From assembly GCF_001639065.2 (NCBI RefSeq), contig NZ_LQXO02000035.1:1-33690 (forward strand): a stretch of 33,690 nucleotides of DNA, in the 5' to 3' direction. Shown here piece after piece: positions 15,764 to 23,826 of this stretch. The DNA comes from Vibrio barjaei. Its GTDB lineage: Bacteria > Pseudomonadota > Gammaproteobacteria > Enterobacterales > Vibrionaceae. The first letter of the stretch is position 1. Every line of letters starts with the position of its first letter. The translations under genes and the position numbers were made by a program. The notes beneath the pieces were generated by a model. That model saw only the letters and a list, made by a program, of their open reading frames with translations, did no database searches and was not told the origin of the DNA.

Positions 15764-15793
15764 AGGATAGGAAGGGCTTCGAAAATCTTTCAA
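15764..15793 (-). promoter_or_regulatory. Candidate promoter of the buf operon
   Basis: On the minus strand TTGAAA (15793-15788), an 18-bp spacer and TATCCT (15769-15764). The start would be about 65 nt before the bufA1 ATG. Other buf operons can use ECF sigma factors; I could not identify such a promoter here with any confidence. Confidence 0.4.
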
Positions 15794-15885
15794 TTTATTC
15801 ACAAAATATTTAAAAAAGTGTTAAATATTATTTTATTTACTTGATTTTAAAGAATTTAAATCAAAATAAAAAAACTGATATTTTT

Positions 15886-15915
15886 CTGAAACCAGAACAC
15901 TGTTTGAGTTATAAT
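15886..15915 (+). promoter_or_regulatory. uvrD promoter
   Basis: CTGAAA (15886-15891), an 18-bp spacer and a perfect TATAAT (15910-15915), 36 bp before the uvrD start and just upstream of a LexA-type box. The region before it (about 15790-15885) is very A+T rich. Confidence 0.6.
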
Positions 15916-15923
15916 CAATCGAT

Positions 15924-15939
15924 ATGTATAAATAACCAG
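15924..15939 (+). promoter_or_regulatory. LexA (SOS) box of uvrD
   Basis: ATGT-ATAAATAA-CCAG resembles the LexA consensus CTGT-N8-ACAG with one change in each half. The right half, CCAG, is the same as that of the E. coli uvrD SOS box. It overlaps the expected transcription start, where bound LexA would block initiation. Confidence 0.6.
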
Positions 15940-15951
15940 TAGCTAAGTATC

Positions 15952-18123
15952 ATGGACCCATCTCTTCTTCTCGACGGCCTTAATGACAAACAACGTGAAG
16001 CTGTTGCAGCTCCTTTAGAGCATATGTTGGTGCTAGCTGGTGCTGGTAGTGGCAAAACTCGTGTACTTGTGCATCGTATCGCTTGGTTAATGTCGGTGGA
16101 AAATGCCTCTCCGTTTTCCATTATGTCAGTGACGTTTACCAATAAAGCTGCTGCGGAGATGAGAGGGCGAATCGAAGAGTTGATGATGGGCAGTTCGTCA
16201 GGGATGTGGAATGGCACTTTCCATGGCATTTGCCATCGCATACTGCGCGCTCATTATCTTGATGCTAAACTGCCAGAGGACTTTCAAATTCTAGACTCTG
16301 ATGATCAGCAACGCTTACTGAAGCGATTGATAAAAGCGCAGAATCTAGATGAAAAACAATGGCCTGCACGTCAGGCTGCGTGGTGGATCAATGGTAAAAA
16401 AGATGAAGGTTTAAGGCCTCAGCACATTGATTGCTATCAAGATCCTGTAACGAAGACCTATTTGCAAATCTACACCGCCTATCAAGAAGCGTGCGACCGA
16501 GCAGGGCTGGTGGATTTTGCCGAAATCTTGCTGCGCGCTCATGAGCTGCTGCGTGACAACAAGTTTGTTCGCGAGCACTATCAAGCTCGCTTTAAACATA
16601 TTCTGGTGGATGAGTTCCAAGACACCAACAACATTCAGTATGCTTGGCTACGAATGATGACGGGCCCTGATTGTAAGGTGATGATTGTCGGTGATGATGA
16701 CCAGTCTATTTATGGGTGGCGCGGCGCTAAAGTTGAGAACATCCAAAAATTCCTCGATGAATATTTGGGCGCGACAACCATTCGTCTCGAGCAGAACTAT
16801 CGCTCAACCAAGACCATTCTTGAAGCTGCCAACGAACTGATCGCCAATAACACCGAGCGTATGGGTAAGGAGCTTTGGACAGATGGTAATGAAGGCGAAA
16901 AAATTTCAGTTTACTCTGCTTATAATGAGTTAGATGAAGCGCGCTTTGCGGTCAATAAAATCAAAGAATGGCAGGAGACAGGTGGTAGCCTAACGGACTG
17001 CGCCATGCTCTATCGAAATAACGCTCAGTCTCGAGTTTTAGAAGAAGCGCTTATTCAAGCTCAACTGCCGTATCGAATCTACGGTGGTATGCGATTCTTC
17101 GAGCGTCAAGAAATCAAAGATGCACTTGGTTACTTACGGTTGATTGCCAACCGCAATGACGATGCTGCGTTTGAACGCATCGTAAATACCCCAACTCGTG
17201 GCCTTGGTGATAAAACGCTGGATACCATTCGTTTTGCTGCGCGAGATCGCGGTGCGACATTATGGGAAGCGAGTAATGCATTGCTGGAAGAGAAGGTGTT
17301 TGCTGGGCGCGCAGCAGGAGCGTTATCGCGTTTCATCGAACTTATTAATGCATTAGAAGACGATACCTTTGAATCGGCACTACATGAGCAGACCGACCAT
17401 GTTATCAAAACCTCAGGTTTGTTCTTGATGTATGAGCAGGAAAAAGGTGAGAAATCCAAGGCACGTATTGAAAACTTGGAGGAACTGGTCACAGCAACTC
17501 GTCAGTTCGAAAAGCCGGAAGAGGCTGAAGATATGACATTGCTGACCGCATTCCTAACCCACGCCGCCCTCGAAGCGGGTGAAGGTCAGGCAGATGAGTT
17601 TGATGATGCAGTACAATTGATGACGCTCCATAGTGCTAAAGGGTTAGAGTTCCCAATGGTATTTATGGTTGGGGTAGAGGAAGGCATGTTCCCTAGTCAG
17701 ATGTCAGCAGAAGAAGCGGGCAGGTTAGAGGAAGAGCGCCGCTTGTGTTACGTAGGCATGACGCGTGCGATGGAAAAACTCTTTATAACCTATGCAGAAA
17801 TGCGTCGTCTGTACGGTCAAGATAAATACCACAAGCCATCGCGATTTATTCGCGAACTGCCGGAAACATGTCTGCAAGAAGTACGGATGAAAGCACAGGT
17901 CAGCAGACCAACAAGCTCGGGGCGATTTAGTCAAACTGAGGTGAAGAACAACTTCAATGAAACCGGATTTAATTTGGGAGCGAGAGTGAAGCACCCGAAA
18001 TTCGGTGAAGGAACGATTATTAACTTTGAAGGTAGTGGGCCGCAAAGTCGAGTTCAAGTAGCCTTTAATGGCGAAGGGATTAAGTGGTTGGTTACGCAAT
18101 ACGCGAAGCTTGAACAGCTTTAG
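15952..18123 (+). CDS. uvrD: DNA helicase II UvrD
   Basis: SF1A 3'-5' helicase of 723 aa acting in nucleotide excision repair, methyl-directed mismatch repair and removal of RecA filaments. Motifs are in order: LNDKQREAV (Q motif), AGAGSGKT (about 29-36, Walker A), VTFTNKAA, LVDEFQDTN (Walker B), GDDDQSIYGWRGA, LEQNYRS, MTLHSAKGLEF and YVGMTRA. The C-terminus (about 675-723) is the Tudor-like domain, GARVKHPKFGEGTI, which contacts RNA polymerase. The length matches E. coli (720). Monocistronic, with its own promoter, SOS box and terminator. Confidence 0.98.
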   Translation: MDPSLLLDGLNDKQREAVAAPLEHMLVLAGAGSGKTRVLVHRIAWLMSVENASPFSIMSVTFTNKAAAEMRGRIEELMMGSSSGMWNGTFHGICHRILRAHYLDAKLPEDFQILDSDDQQRLLKRLIKAQNLDEKQWPARQAAWWINGKKDEGLRPQHIDCYQDPVTKTYLQIYTAYQEACDRAGLVDFAEILLRAHELLRDNKFVREHYQARFKHILVDEFQDTNNIQYAWLRMMTGPDCKVMIVGDDDQSIYGWRGAKVENIQKFLDEYLGATTIRLEQNYRSTKTILEAANELIANNTERMGKELWTDGNEGEKISVYSAYNELDEARFAVNKIKEWQETGGSLTDCAMLYRNNAQSRVLEEALIQAQLPYRIYGGMRFFERQEIKDALGYLRLIANRNDDAAFERIVNTPTRGLGDKTLDTIRFAARDRGATLWEASNALLEEKVFAGRAAGALSRFIELINALEDDTFESALHEQTDHVIKTSGLFLMYEQEKGEKSKARIENLEELVTATRQFEKPEEAEDMTLLTAFLTHAALEAGEGQADEFDDAVQLMTLHSAKGLEFPMVFMVGVEEGMFPSQMSAEEAGRLEEERRLCYVGMTRAMEKLFITYAEMRRLYGQDKYHKPSRFIRELPETCLQEVRMKAQVSRPTSSGRFSQTEVKNNFNETGFNLGARVKHPKFGEGTIINFEGSGPQSRVQVAFNGEGIKWLVTQYAKLEQL

Positions 18124-18144
18124 GTTTCCCATGATCCAAATACT

Positions 18145-18172
18145 AAAAAAGCAGCTCAGGCTGCTTTTTTTA
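18145..18172. terminator. uvrD terminator
   Basis: AAAAAAGCAGC / GCTGCTTTTTT around a TCAG loop (18145-18155, 18160-18170), directly after uvrD. It is symmetrical enough to act on both strands. Confidence 0.92.
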
Positions 18173-18203
18173 TTCGTGTTTTACGAGTTCAGTTCTAATC
18201 TGG

Positions 18204-18239
18204 GATACAGATACAGATACAGATACAGATACAGATAAA
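18204..18239. repeat. GATACA hexanucleotide tandem repeat
   Basis: Five perfect GATACA units (18204-18233) followed by one degenerate GATAAA unit (18234-18239), between the uvrD terminator and the csrB terminator. A short array of this kind is likely to vary in copy number between strains. No coding or regulatory role is apparent. Confidence 0.9.
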
Positions 18240-18272
18240 GAAAAACCCCGAGGGCTTACGCCCTGCGGGGTT
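18237..18272 (-). terminator. Terminator of csrB
   Basis: Read on the minus strand, AACCCCG...CGGGGTT with an inner GGGC/GCCC stem and a GTAA loop is followed by TTTTTCTTT. On the plus strand no T run follows, so the polarity assigns it to the minus-strand RNA. Confidence 0.92.
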
Positions 18273-18655
18273 ATGGTCTTACTCGCAGCAATCCGGCTAC
18301 TATAGGTGCTCCATGCATCTAATCCTTGATAGTGTGCTGTATTCCTTCAGCGTATTCCTTTCGTCGCCTTCCTAGCGGTGTCCATTGGTCTTATCCTGAC
18401 CTGCTAACAATCCTCGTTAGCGCACTTCACTTGATCCCTGAGCGGTGTCCCTGACATCTTCCTGATGTTAAGTCCTTGCCTCATCCAGAGGTGTCCATTG
18501 TCTTTCCTTAGTAGTAACCATCCTAGTTACTATTGCGTCCATTCAATGTCCAATTCGCTTTCCATGCCGACCATTCATCCTGAATAACCGTATCTTCTTC
18601 CTGAAGATGCCCAAATCCCTGAGCGTTTCCTGTTCCGTGTCAGAATCCTTCCGAC
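18238..18655 (-). ncRNA. csrB: CsrB-family CsrA-sequestering RNA
   Basis: About 418 nt without coding capacity on the minus strand, ending in a strong terminator. By eye it has about 27 GGA triplets, of which 14 are AGGA. Many sit in hairpin loops: ATTCA-GGA-TGAAT, ATCTTC-AGGAA-GAAGAT, ACATC-AGGAA-GATGT, GTAAC-TAGGATG-GTTAC and GCTAAC-GAGGATT-GTTAGC. This is the design of CsrB/CsrC/RsmZ RNAs, which bind many copies of the translational regulator CsrA and relieve its repression. The proposed 5' end is GTCGGAAGGATTCTGAC, itself a GGA hairpin resembling the start of E. coli csrB. The upstream promoter, IHF site and VarA/UvrY box support the call. Vibrios often have several paralogous Csr RNAs, so the exact letter (B, C or D) is not certain. 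Confidence 0.93.
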
Positions 18656-18662
18656 ATGGTTA

Positions 18663-18690
18663 ATATTAAACGATACTCGCTTTAGAACAA
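18663..18690 (-). promoter_or_regulatory. csrB promoter
   Basis: On the minus strand TTGTTC (18690-18685), a 16-bp spacer and TAATAT (18668-18663), with a start expected near 18655-18656. The -35 is weak, as expected for a response-regulator-activated promoter. Confidence 0.55.
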
Positions 18691-18749
18691 TCGCGTTGAG
18701 GCGAAAAAGTCCCGCATCTTATCAATGAGAAAAATCGACAATCAAAGTA

Positions 18750-18762
18750 AATCAATGACTTA
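18750..18762. promoter_or_regulatory. IHF site between VarA box and csrB promoter
   Basis: AATCAATGACTTA fits the IHF consensus WATCAANNNNTTR at every specified position. It lies between the activator box and the promoter, where IHF bending would bring the activator to RNA polymerase, as reported for enterobacterial csrB. Confidence 0.55.
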
Positions 18763-18815
18763 TGATTAATCTTGGTCTAAGTCTTGGAGCACAAAGCGAT
18801 AATGACCTACCGCTT

Positions 18816-18833
18816 TGTGAGAGATCTCTTACA
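18816..18833. promoter_or_regulatory. VarA/UvrY/GacA box upstream of csrB
   Basis: TGTGAGAGATCTCTTACA is a nearly perfect palindrome of the GacA/UvrY form TGTAAG-N6-CTTACA, with one mismatch. Its centre is about 170 bp upstream of the proposed csrB start, a distance similar to that in E. coli. It implies control by the VarS/VarA two-component system. Confidence 0.85.
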
Positions 18834-18862
18834 CGAAGAGTGTCGAATGGAGTAAGTTACTC

Positions 18863-19519
18863 TTACAGCGACAGTAGAACCTGCAATAAGATCGTCAAAC
18901 CAATACCAGAAAAGAGCAGTCCACACAAAGCATCAATGTAGATTGAGGCGGATCCTAACTTACGTTGCATACGTTTTGTCGAAAGTGCCCAAGCTAAAAA
19001 CGAGAACCACGCAAGAGATAAAGACCATAGAATGGCTAACGCCATCAACTTACCTGGAACCGACATGGAAGATGGCACCAATGTCGACATTAAACTAATA
19101 AAAAACACCAAGGCTTTAGGGTTGAGGATATTGGTTGTAAAGCCTCGAGAGAAAGCTTGTCGTCGACTCGACAGCAATAAACTCGGATCATTAGCTAACT
19201 CCGCCGGCTGGTGGCGCAACCCCCAGCGAGAAACAACAGAGCGTAATGCTCCGATTCCCAGATAAAGCAGATAACTACCACCGGCGATTTGGACCACGGC
19301 AAACAGTGTTGGGTGTTGGTGAACGACATAGCTCACACCAGTTAAACTTAAAATGGAATGCAATAAGATGCCAAATGACAAGCCTAAAGCGATGTAGAAG
19401 CCAGTCTGACGACCAAACCGCGTGGCATTTTGTACCACTAAAGCAAAGTCGGGCCCAGGACTCATGAGGGCAATGAAATGAACTGTTGCCAGTGTCATCA
19501 GGATTGTGATTTCGTTCAT
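18863..19519 (-). CDS. LysE/RhtB-family amino-acid exporter
   Basis: Inner-membrane protein of 218 aa with six predicted helices. Family features are ALMSPGPDFALVVQNATRFGRQTGFYIALGLSFG near the N-terminus (only its parts SPGPDF and GFYIALGLSFG matter here) and GFTTNILNPKALVFF around residues 125-140. It probably exports an amino acid or derivative; which one cannot be told. It lies 15 bp after an AraC regulator on the same strand, so the pair is probably one operon with the regulator first. Confidence 0.92.
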   Translation of the reverse strand: MNEITILMTLATVHFIALMSPGPDFALVVQNATRFGRQTGFYIALGLSFGILLHSILSLTGVSYVVHQHPTLFAVVQIAGGSYLLYLGIGALRSVVSRWGLRHQPAELANDPSLLLSSRRQAFSRGFTTNILNPKALVFFISLMSTLVPSSMSVPGKLMALAILWSLSLAWFSFLAWALSTKRMQRKLGSASIYIDALCGLLFSGIGLTILLQVLLSL

Positions 19520-19534
19520 GTTGGATATAGCTTG

Positions 19535-20326
19535 TTAGTTGATATGGGAAGGTGAAATGCCGTAGACGCTACGAAAAGCCTTACTAAAGTGTGCTTGGTC
19601 ATAAAAGCCAGTTTGCAATGCAACTTGAGCGGAAGGCTGACCAGCTTTAACTAACGCCATACTTTTTTCCAAGCGAAGGCGAGTTAACCAAGCATGTGGA
19701 GACATGCCCGTCGCTTGTTTAAAAAGGCGCTGGAATTGCCTTTCACTGAGGTCGCACAATTTAGCCAACTGCTCCAAACGGATTGGTTGGTCAAGATGAC
19801 TCATCACATAGTCACGAACTTGCGTTAGCTGTTTAGTACCAATAGGTTGTGCATAAGCACAAATAGGCTTAGCGTGCCTATTAAGCAGTTGCTCAAAGCT
19901 TTCATGCGGTAAACAATCATGCGCGAGAGCGCTGATGTTTTCATCACTCAACGCTAAGTGGGTGTTAAGTAAGGCACGAAACAGCATTGGCTCTTGAACA
20001 ATTGGACTGTGAAAGCCCAATTGGCCTTGGTGGTTGCTGGGTTTGAGTTGTGATAACCAGTGTGGCGATACAGCAAGCACTTTGACTTCATAGCCTTCAT
20101 CAAAGCGAGCTTGGCCATCGTGCAATTCATCCGGTGGCATCAATACCAAGTCTCCGGGCCCACTAGTATAGCTTTGGCCTTTTAAATGAAATTGCTGTTG
20201 ACCATTGACGATCAAGCCAAAATGATAATCGAGATGATAGTGTTTCTGAAACGCAAACTCTTTGTAGTAACCACTGATTAAATTGATATCAGGGATTGGC
20301 GAAGACAGGTAACTAATCTGCTGCAA
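19535..20326 (-). CDS. AraC-family transcriptional regulator
   Basis: 263 aa with an N-terminal cupin sensor (about 10-150: QKHYHLDYHFGLIVNG, SYTSGPGDLVLMPPDELHDG) and a C-terminal double helix-turn-helix (about 165-260: LDQPIRLEQLAKLCDLSER, then FKQATGMSPHAWLTRLRLE and FYDQAHFSKAFRSVYGISP). It likely senses a small molecule and controls the adjacent LysE-type exporter. The ATG has AGGAGG a few bases upstream on the minus strand. Confidence 0.93.
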   Translation of the reverse strand: MQQISYLSSPIPDINLISGYYKEFAFQKHYHLDYHFGLIVNGQQQFHLKGQSYTSGPGDLVLMPPDELHDGQARFDEGYEVKVLAVSPHWLSQLKPSNHQGQLGFHSPIVQEPMLFRALLNTHLALSDENISALAHDCLPHESFEQLLNRHAKPICAYAQPIGTKQLTQVRDYVMSHLDQPIRLEQLAKLCDLSERQFQRLFKQATGMSPHAWLTRLRLEKSMALVKAGQPSAQVALQTGFYDQAHFSKAFRSVYGISPSHIN

Positions 20327-20411
20327 AATAACCTCCTAATATCAATCCAATGGTGTCAGTTTATCGTTCAGAGACATAAGGCGTCTTGTAAAAAACGGCC
20401 ACCTTATAGGA

Positions 20412-21323
20412 TTACTGAGCGTTAGTTCTTTTGTTGGTTCGGCTGGTTTTAATGCCATCAAAACTGAACACGACCAGTGCACCCCAAATAAAGCCGAACG
20501 TCAGTGCCTTGTCTAGAGTGAACGCTTCACCGTAAATCAACACGGCTAACAAGAACATCAAACTAGGACCGATGTACTGGAAAAAGCCGAGTGTTGATAG
20601 CTTTAGACGTGTCGCCGCACCTGTGAAACATAACAAAGGCAGTGTGGTTACAATACCAGCAGAAATCAACAGTATGTTCAGTGTGGCTGGATTCGCCAAC
20701 ATGTTTGAGGTTGGAGTACTGGCAATGAACAGCACGTAAATTGCGGCGGCTGGCAGCATGACTAAGGTCTCGATAAACAGTCCCGTCTGTGCATCCAAAC
20801 TGACCTTCTTTCTTAATAAACCATACAAACCAAAGCTCATCGCTAGTGCAAGGGCAACAATAGGTACCGAGCCAAAGGCAATGAGTTGGATTAGTACTCC
20901 GATGGTTGCCAGAGCAACCGCAAACCACTGTAGCTTTCTTAGTCGCTCTCCTAAGAACAACATCCCTAGAATTACATTAATCAATGGATTGATGTAATAA
21001 CCAAGGCTAGCATCAAGCATGTGGTTTGCATTTACCGCCCAAATAAAAATCAGCCAGTTCACACCGACGAGTAAAGCGGTCGTGATCAAATAGCCCATCT
21101 TCTTTTTAGAACGAAATACGTCTCTCACACTGCGCCAACGACGGCCAAAGTGCAGTAGTGCAGTCAATAAAAAGAACGACCAAATAACACGGTGACTTAA
21201 AATCTCTAGCGGTGATACTTCAGACAGCGCTTTGAAGTAAATAGGGGCAATACCCCACATGGTATAGGCACCGATCGCTAATAGTACGCCTTGTTTGGCT
21301 TTTTGTTGTTCTTCTAGTGACAT
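20412..21323 (-). CDS. rarD: RarD, EamA-family transporter
   Basis: Ten-helix inner-membrane protein of 303 aa of the drug/metabolite transporter superfamily. The RarD-type N-terminus GVLLAIGAYTMWGIAPIYFK followed by EILSHRVIWSF and the conserved LGYYINPLINVILGMLFLGE block identify it. E. coli RarD was named for a chloramphenicol phenotype; its transport substrate is not established. Divergent from recQ with 200 bp between. No strong Shine-Dalgarno is seen. Confidence 0.92.
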   Translation of the reverse strand: MSLEEQQKAKQGVLLAIGAYTMWGIAPIYFKALSEVSPLEILSHRVIWSFFLLTALLHFGRRWRSVRDVFRSKKKMGYLITTALLVGVNWLIFIWAVNANHMLDASLGYYINPLINVILGMLFLGERLRKLQWFAVALATIGVLIQLIAFGSVPIVALALAMSFGLYGLLRKKVSLDAQTGLFIETLVMLPAAAIYVLFIASTPTSNMLANPATLNILLISAGIVTTLPLLCFTGAATRLKLSTLGFFQYIGPSLMFLLAVLIYGEAFTLDKALTFGFIWGALVVFSFDGIKTSRTNKRTNAQ

Positions 21324-21523
21324 GCAAATTTTCTCAAGAGCGGGCCATGAAGGCCATAAAGGGAGGAAAGGTCTTCAGTATAACGTGTTGTCATCCATTG
21401 GACTAATTATTGGGCGTTTGGCGGACGTTTTTTATTAGTGTTGGCTATGATTATGAGTTTCTTTCCCATAGGAACATCTCTACAATGTAGCGTTTTCGAC
21501 CTACCATTTTCTCGGGATATTGC

Positions 21524-23359
21524 ATGACCGCTGTGTTACTTGCTGAACAATCTGAATCTCAACCAAGTTCACAGTCTGTTTTGGAATCGGTGTTTGGCTA
21601 TCAAGAATTTCGTCCCGGACAGCGGGAAGTTATCGATAGCGCCATTGAAGGCAATGATGGTCTGGTCATTATGCCCACGGGTGGTGGTAAGTCTCTGTGT
21701 TATCAGATTCCGGCCTTAGTTCGCGGTGGTATTACGCTGGTGATCTCTCCACTTATTTCACTAATGAAAGACCAGGTGGATCAGTTAAAGGCCGATGGCG
21801 TTGCTGCTGAGTGCATTAACTCAACCCAATCTAAAGAAACCTTGATTGATATCTACCGCCGTATGAATAACGGTCAACTGAAGCTGATTTACGTATCGCC
21901 AGAACGAGTGTTAATGCACGACTTTATCGAGCGTCTAGAGCATCTTGAGTTGTCGATGATAGCGGTCGATGAAGCGCACTGTATTTCCCAGTGGGGACAT
22001 GACTTTAGGCCAGAATATGCAGCCTTGGGTCGATTAAAGGAGTGGTTTCCTTTTGTTCCTATGGTGGCGCTGACTGCCACCGCAGATGATGCAACTCGTA
22101 AAGACATTATCCACCGTCTTAATCTCAATAATCCCCATGAATATCTTGGCAGTTTTGACCGTCCTAATATCCGCTATACGCTAGTGGAGAAACATAAGCC
22201 AGTTTCTCAGATAGTGCGCTTCTTGGGGGAGAATAAAGGAGGCAGCGGTATCATCTATTGCGGCAGTCGTAAGAAAGTCGAGATGTTGACCGAGAAGCTG
22301 TGCGCCAACCATGTACGCGCTGCAGGCTATCATGCTGGCATGGATATGGATGAAAGAGCCTATGTCCAAGACGCGTTTCAACGTGATGATATTCAAGTGG
22401 TTGTTGCGACAGTCGCCTTTGGGATGGGGATTAACAAACCCAATGTACGTTTCGTCGCGCATTTTGATATTCCCCGTAATATTGAGTCTTACTACCAAGA
22501 AACCGGGCGAGCGGGGCGTGATGGATTGCCAGCAGAAGCCATGATGCTCTATGACCCTGCTGATATTGGCTGGTTGCGTCGAATGCTGGATGAAAAAGAA
22601 GAAGGTCCGCAAAAGCAGGTCGAAAGTCATAAGCTCAACGCTATGAACGCGTTTGCTGAAGCGCAGACTTGCCGACGCCAAGTGTTGCTGAATTATTTCG
22701 GTGAGTATAGTGAGAAGCCATGCGGCAACTGTGATATATGTCTCGACCCCCCGAAACATTTTGATGCGACGCAAGAAGCGCAAAAAGCGCTGTCTTGTGT
22801 CTATCGAGTCAATCAGAGCTTTGGTATTAGCTATGTGGTTGAAGTGTTGCGTGGTATGTCGAACATTCGTATTCGTGAACATGGGCACGACAAGCTGACG
22901 ACTTATGGCATTGGACGTGATCATAGCCATGATTACTGGGTGAGCATATTTAGGCAGCTCATACACAAAGGTTTGTTGAGCCAAAATATCACCCGAAACT
23001 CGACATTGCAGCTGACCGAAGAGGCTCGTCCTCTGTTACGTGGGGAAAACAGCCTAGAGTTGGCAGTGCCTCGATTGGATACGGCTGCACGAAGTGCCAA
23101 ATCCGACAAACTTGCTTCTAAGCACTACGATAAGAAGCTGTTTGCTAAACTGCGTAAGCTACGTAAATCGATTGCCGACGAAGATGGTTTACCTCCTTAC
23201 GTCGTCTTCAGTGATGCAACCCTGATTGATATGGCAGAAATACTGCCCACGTCTTACGGTGAAATGCTGGCGGTGAACGGCGTTGGTGAACGTAAGTTAG
23301 AGAAGTATGCTGACCCTTTCCTTGATCTAATACAGGAGCATTTGACTCAACATGGCTGA
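21524..23359 (+). CDS. recQ: ATP-dependent DNA helicase RecQ
   Basis: SF2 3'-5' helicase of 611 aa used in RecF-pathway recombination and fork repair. Visible are FGYQEFRPGQREVI (RecQ motif 0), PTGGGKSLCYQIPA (about 51-64), DEAHCISQWGHDFRPEY, LTATAD, QETGRAGRDG, the zinc site CRRQVLLNYF...CGNCDIC, the winged-helix RQC region, and a C-terminal HRDC domain (about 530-608, LPPYVVFSDATL). The length matches E. coli (609-611). The start has a GGGA about 7 nt upstream. Its last 8 nt overlap the next gene. Confidence 0.98.
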   Translation: MTAVLLAEQSESQPSSQSVLESVFGYQEFRPGQREVIDSAIEGNDGLVIMPTGGGKSLCYQIPALVRGGITLVISPLISLMKDQVDQLKADGVAAECINSTQSKETLIDIYRRMNNGQLKLIYVSPERVLMHDFIERLEHLELSMIAVDEAHCISQWGHDFRPEYAALGRLKEWFPFVPMVALTATADDATRKDIIHRLNLNNPHEYLGSFDRPNIRYTLVEKHKPVSQIVRFLGENKGGSGIIYCGSRKKVEMLTEKLCANHVRAAGYHAGMDMDERAYVQDAFQRDDIQVVVATVAFGMGINKPNVRFVAHFDIPRNIESYYQETGRAGRDGLPAEAMMLYDPADIGWLRRMLDEKEEGPQKQVESHKLNAMNAFAEAQTCRRQVLLNYFGEYSEKPCGNCDICLDPPKHFDATQEAQKALSCVYRVNQSFGISYVVEVLRGMSNIRIREHGHDKLTTYGIGRDHSHDYWVSIFRQLIHKGLLSQNITRNSTLQLTEEARPLLRGENSLELAVPRLDTAARSAKSDKLASKHYDKKLFAKLRKLRKSIADEDGLPPYVVFSDATLIDMAEILPTSYGEMLAVNGVGERKLEKYADPFLDLIQEHLTQHG

Positions 23360-23654
23360 TTTTGGTTTGCGAGATTATATCGAAGCGGAAGGGAAGTTGG
23401 TGCTTGTTACACCAAGCTTTGATTTTGACAGTTTTGATACTATCGCCAGTTCTTTAGTCGCTCAGTTATCTGCCACTGTAGTTGAGAAACAATGGGATGC
23501 GGATATTCACACGTGGCTGGTGGATTTTGAAGGCTGCCGAATGTTATTGAAGGGCGAGCATTACAGTGAACTCATGTGGTTTGAGGCGTTAGATATTACT
23601 GGTAGCAAAGAAGAATTTGATTTTCTTGCGAGTATATTTCGACGTGGATTCTAA
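23352..23654 (+). CDS. DUF3630-family protein
   Basis: 100 aa soluble acidic protein resembling the DUF3630 family found next to recQ in Vibrio and relatives. It has a predicted alpha/beta fold with conserved-looking WLVDFEGCRMLLKGEHYSE and a final FLASIFRRGF. The start overlaps the recQ stop by 8 nt, so translation is coupled and a function linked to RecQ is possible. No catalytic motif is seen and the biochemical role is unknown. Confidence 0.85.
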   Translation: MADFGLRDYIEAEGKLVLVTPSFDFDSFDTIASSLVAQLSATVVEKQWDADIHTWLVDFEGCRMLLKGEHYSELMWFEALDITGSKEEFDFLASIFRRGF

Positions 23655-23693
23655 GCTATTTTCATCAGTAAACGTTTGCTCTAGAGCGATATG

Positions 23694-23721
23694 TTGCACC
23701 TAAAATTGATTAATGTATAAT
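23694..23721 (+). promoter_or_regulatory. Promoter of yhhQ
   Basis: TTGCAC (23694-23699), a 16-bp spacer and a perfect TATAAT (23716-23721), about 60 bp upstream of the preQ1 aptamer. Confidence 0.7.
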
Positions 23722-23784
23722 CGCCCGCCGCTACCTAAGTAGCCAACAAACACTTAATTTTAGTAACCAGAGGCTGTGCCTCAC

Positions 23785-23820
23785 CTTGGGTTCCCTCAAC
23801 CCCAAGCAAAACGAAAAAGG
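23785..23820 (+). promoter_or_regulatory. preQ1-I riboswitch before yhhQ
   Basis: CTTGGG (23785-23790) pairs with CCCAAG (23801-23806) around a pyrimidine-rich loop, followed by the A-rich tail CAAAACGAAAAAGG. The order stem, C-rich loop, A-rich tail matches the preQ1-I H-type pseudoknot, and the layout is very close to the T. tengcongensis aptamer recalled from memory. The tail ends in the Shine-Dalgarno AAGG 6 nt before the yhhQ ATG, so ligand binding should hide the ribosome site. A separate GAGGC/GCCTC hairpin (23770-23782) sits just 5' of it. Confidence 0.8.
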
Positions 23821-23826
23821 TACAAT

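Noticed and set aside
18280..18655. CRISPR-like array because of repeated TCC/CCT short motifs
   Set aside because: Repeat units are irregular and very short; on the minus strand they are GGA hairpin loops of a Csr RNA.
22181..22984. 267-aa open frame antisense to recQ
   Set aside because: It lies wholly within recQ on the other strand, has no family features and no ribosome site; it is a by-product of recQ codon use.
23776..23826. Longer start for yhhQ
   Set aside because: The added residues would be the translated preQ1 riboswitch. The ATG at 23827 has the AAGG at the end of the aptamer as its ribosome site.
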